Positions 6,355 to 7,498 of a stretch of 7,498 nucleotides of DNA are shown here, one piece after another. A program made the translations under genes and the position numbers. The DNA lies in contig JAFLJZ010000203.1 in assembly GCA_022712775.1 (NCBI GenBank), positions 1-7,498 of the forward strand, given 5' to 3'. The notes under the pieces are model-generated. The model ran no database searches, was not told the DNA's origin, and saw only the letters and a program-made list of their open reading frames with translations. Positions within the stretch are counted from its first letter, which is position 1. The number at the start of each line of letters is the position of its first letter. This stretch comes from Sulfurimonas sp. GTDB lineage: Bacteria; Campylobacterota; Campylobacteria; Campylobacterales; Sulfurimonadaceae.

Positions 6355-7286
6355 GGTAGTGTTACCTCATTGTTTGAGCCATCTTGCATAAAGCTGTCTA
6401 CTTTATCCATGATTTCATTTGATTTTTGTATACCCACTGTGATTTGCTCTTTTAGTTCTACGATGTCTTTGTCATAACTACCAACAGCGTTAACGGTACC
6501 ATCAATTGCTTCAAGTTTTTTCTTTATATCTTTCATAATTAATTCTATCTCTTTGATTGAGGATGAGGTTGGTTGCATTATGTCTTTACCAAGTGAAGAT
6601 GTGATAGTACTTATATCTCGTGTGATTTTTTTCATCTCTTGGAGAATATGGGTAGTCTCATTTAAAGCTTTCATAATATCTTGACTTGCTTTTTTATCTC
6701 CAAGGGCAGTAGTAAGAAGTGAATCATCATTTGCGAGTTTAGCACTAAACTTTTCAAGATTAACTAAAATCTTTTTAAGTTCAGAATCTTCTTTTGCTAA
6801 GTAGGATGTTATGGTTTCAATGTTGTCTAAGATTTTAAGTGTCTTGGCAACAGCAGGTTGCAGTTTGATTATTAAGTCATTAATATCATCACTATACACA
6901 ATCATCATTGCTGCTTCATCTTTTAGGGGAGGTGTGTCTAAAGATGTATAAAGTTCAATATGTGGTGCACCAAGGAGTGGTTTAATTAGCATTAAAACAC
7001 TCCCCTCACTAAGCCATTTCTTGTTACGTTTACTTATTGAAAATACTATAAAAACATAACCGTCATCATTTAAAGAAATAGAATCAAGTACCCCGATGTT
7101 AAAACCAGAAAATTTCACAGGCATGCCCGTATAAAAATACTCAGCACTATCAACTGTAAAGTTATAGGAATGTCTTTTCTCAAAAGTACCTTTTTCTTGT
7201 AAGAGTAAAAATAAAAAGATGAAAAGAAGCAAGAAGACACTTATAACAAAGAGCCCTACCGTAAATTTCATTGTATTAGAATGCAT
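6351..7286 (-). CDS. mlaD: MlaD-like MCE-domain protein of a lipid ABC transporter
   Basis: MCE proteins are membrane-anchored and form periplasmic rings that carry lipids between the inner-membrane permease and the outer membrane. This one has 311 residues. A single N-terminal helix at about 8-29 anchors it, and the MCE domain spans about 39-115. That domain includes the typical GMPVKFSGFNIGVLDSI (54-70) and the hydrophobic LIKPLLGAPHIEL strand region (100-112). From about 135 to 300 the chain is helical and rich in Lys, Glu, Ile and Leu with coiled-coil character. This tail is much longer than in E. coli MlaD and closer to the single-MCE proteins of many other Gram-negatives. The ATG at 7286 has AAAGG 6 nt before it and lies inside the end of the permease gene, overlapping it by 11 nt. 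A second ATG at codon 6 has no better ribosome site. The MCE family is certain; the exact substrate is not. Confidence 0.93.
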   Translation of the reverse strand: MHSNTMKFTVGLFVISVFLLLFIFLFLLLQEKGTFEKRHSYNFTVDSAEYFYTGMPVKFSGFNIGVLDSISLNDDGYVFIVFSISKRNKKWLSEGSVLMLIKPLLGAPHIELYTSLDTPPLKDEAAMMIVYSDDINDLIIKLQPAVAKTLKILDNIETITSYLAKEDSELKKILVNLEKFSAKLANDDSLLTTALGDKKASQDIMKALNETTHILQEMKKITRDISTITSSLGKDIMQPTSSSIKEIELIMKDIKKKLEAIDGTVNAVGSYDKDIVELKEQITVGIQKSNEIMDKVDSFMQDGSNNEVTLP

Positions 7287-7498
7287 GAAGTACCTTTTGT
7301 AAAAGAATAAAAAACATTTCGATAAAAAATATAAAAAGAAAAACTTTTAGTAGAGGATTTTTTTTTGTTTTTTTTGTTTGCACTGTATAGATGGGAATGA
7401 GAATAATAGTAAAACCAAAAACGACACCTTTAATGAGCATAAGTATAATATCTTCTACTTCAATCGCAGTATAAATGAGATACTTATATGTATGTAGG
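7276..7498 (-). CDS. mlaE: MlaE-like permease of an MCE transporter, C-terminal fragment
   Basis: This frame enters from the window edge and ends at a TAA at 7278-7276, giving 73 residues. MlaE-type permeases are the inner-membrane part of MCE lipid transporters and sit beside MlaD. The visible part has the family pattern of an acidic residue pair followed by a helix with IKGVVFGF (22-29), corresponding to the KsxvFG motif of MlaE proteins, then a second helix at about 50-68. The loop between them is short and lysine-rich (QTKKTKKNP) where typical members have a Gly-rich segment ending in a VG-x-at-T-x-aVV pattern. The gene is therefore a divergent member. It contains two long A-runs in the coding strand. 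The call rests on the FG motif and on adjacency to mlaD; the missing N-terminal part would settle it. Confidence 0.75.
   Translation of the reverse strand, partial: LHTYKYLIYTAIEVEDIILMLIKGVVFGFTIILIPIYTVQTKKTKKNPLLKVFLFIFFIEMFFILLQKVLHAF
7358..7375 (-). repeat. Twin poly-A tracts inside the permease gene
   Basis: In the coding strand of the MlaE-like gene there is a run of 8 A, one C, then a run of 9 A (plus-strand T at 7358-7366 and 7368-7375). They encode the Lys-rich loop. Runs of this length can cause polymerase slippage or sequencing errors. The reading frame as given is open through both. Confidence 0.7.

Overview
The window is an A+T-rich stretch of bacterial chromosome with every gene on the minus strand, so the functional order runs from high to low coordinates. 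The gene order, codon bias toward A/T and protein style suggest a Campylobacterota (epsilonproteobacterial) genome, something like Sulfurimonas or a relative. This assignment is inference from memory of such genomes; no search was run.

Region 1 (about 7498 to 5740) is the distal end of an MCE/Mla-type lipid transport operon. It holds the C-terminal 73 residues of an MlaE-like permease, a complete MlaD-like MCE protein with a long helical tail, and a small lipoprotein of unknown function. The three genes overlap by 11 nt and 4 nt, so they are almost certainly co-transcribed and translationally coupled.

Region 2 (5739 to 5637) is the main non-coding interval of the window. It carries a -10-like element, a good ribosome binding site for pstS, and two pairs of direct repeats with an exact 11-bp period, the period typical of PhoB-family operators. 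The pairs point in opposite directions, so their inner arms also form a perfect 8-bp inverted repeat.

Region 3 (5636 to 1409) is a complete high-affinity phosphate uptake operon, pstS-pstC-pstA-pstB-phoU, with gaps of 1-16 nt or a 1-nt overlap. PstS captures phosphate in the periplasm, PstC and PstA form the channel, PstB powers it, and PhoU links transporter state to signalling. Two proteins look unusual: PstC has a strongly acidic insertion in its first periplasmic loop, and PhoU lacks the usual acidic metal-binding residues in both of its repeats.

Region 4 (1343 to 1) encodes an OmpR/PhoB-type response regulator and, overlapping it by 7 nt through a TTG start, the N-terminal half of a PhoR-like membrane histidine kinase cut by the window edge. 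The simplest model is a self-contained phosphate circuit: the kinase and PhoU sense phosphate status through Pst, the regulator binds the 11-bp repeats before pstS, and the operon encodes its own regulators. Nothing in the window is a clearly new system; the items worth follow-up are the operator geometry, the PhoU and PstC variants, the divergent MlaE end with its poly-A tracts, and the orphan lipoprotein.
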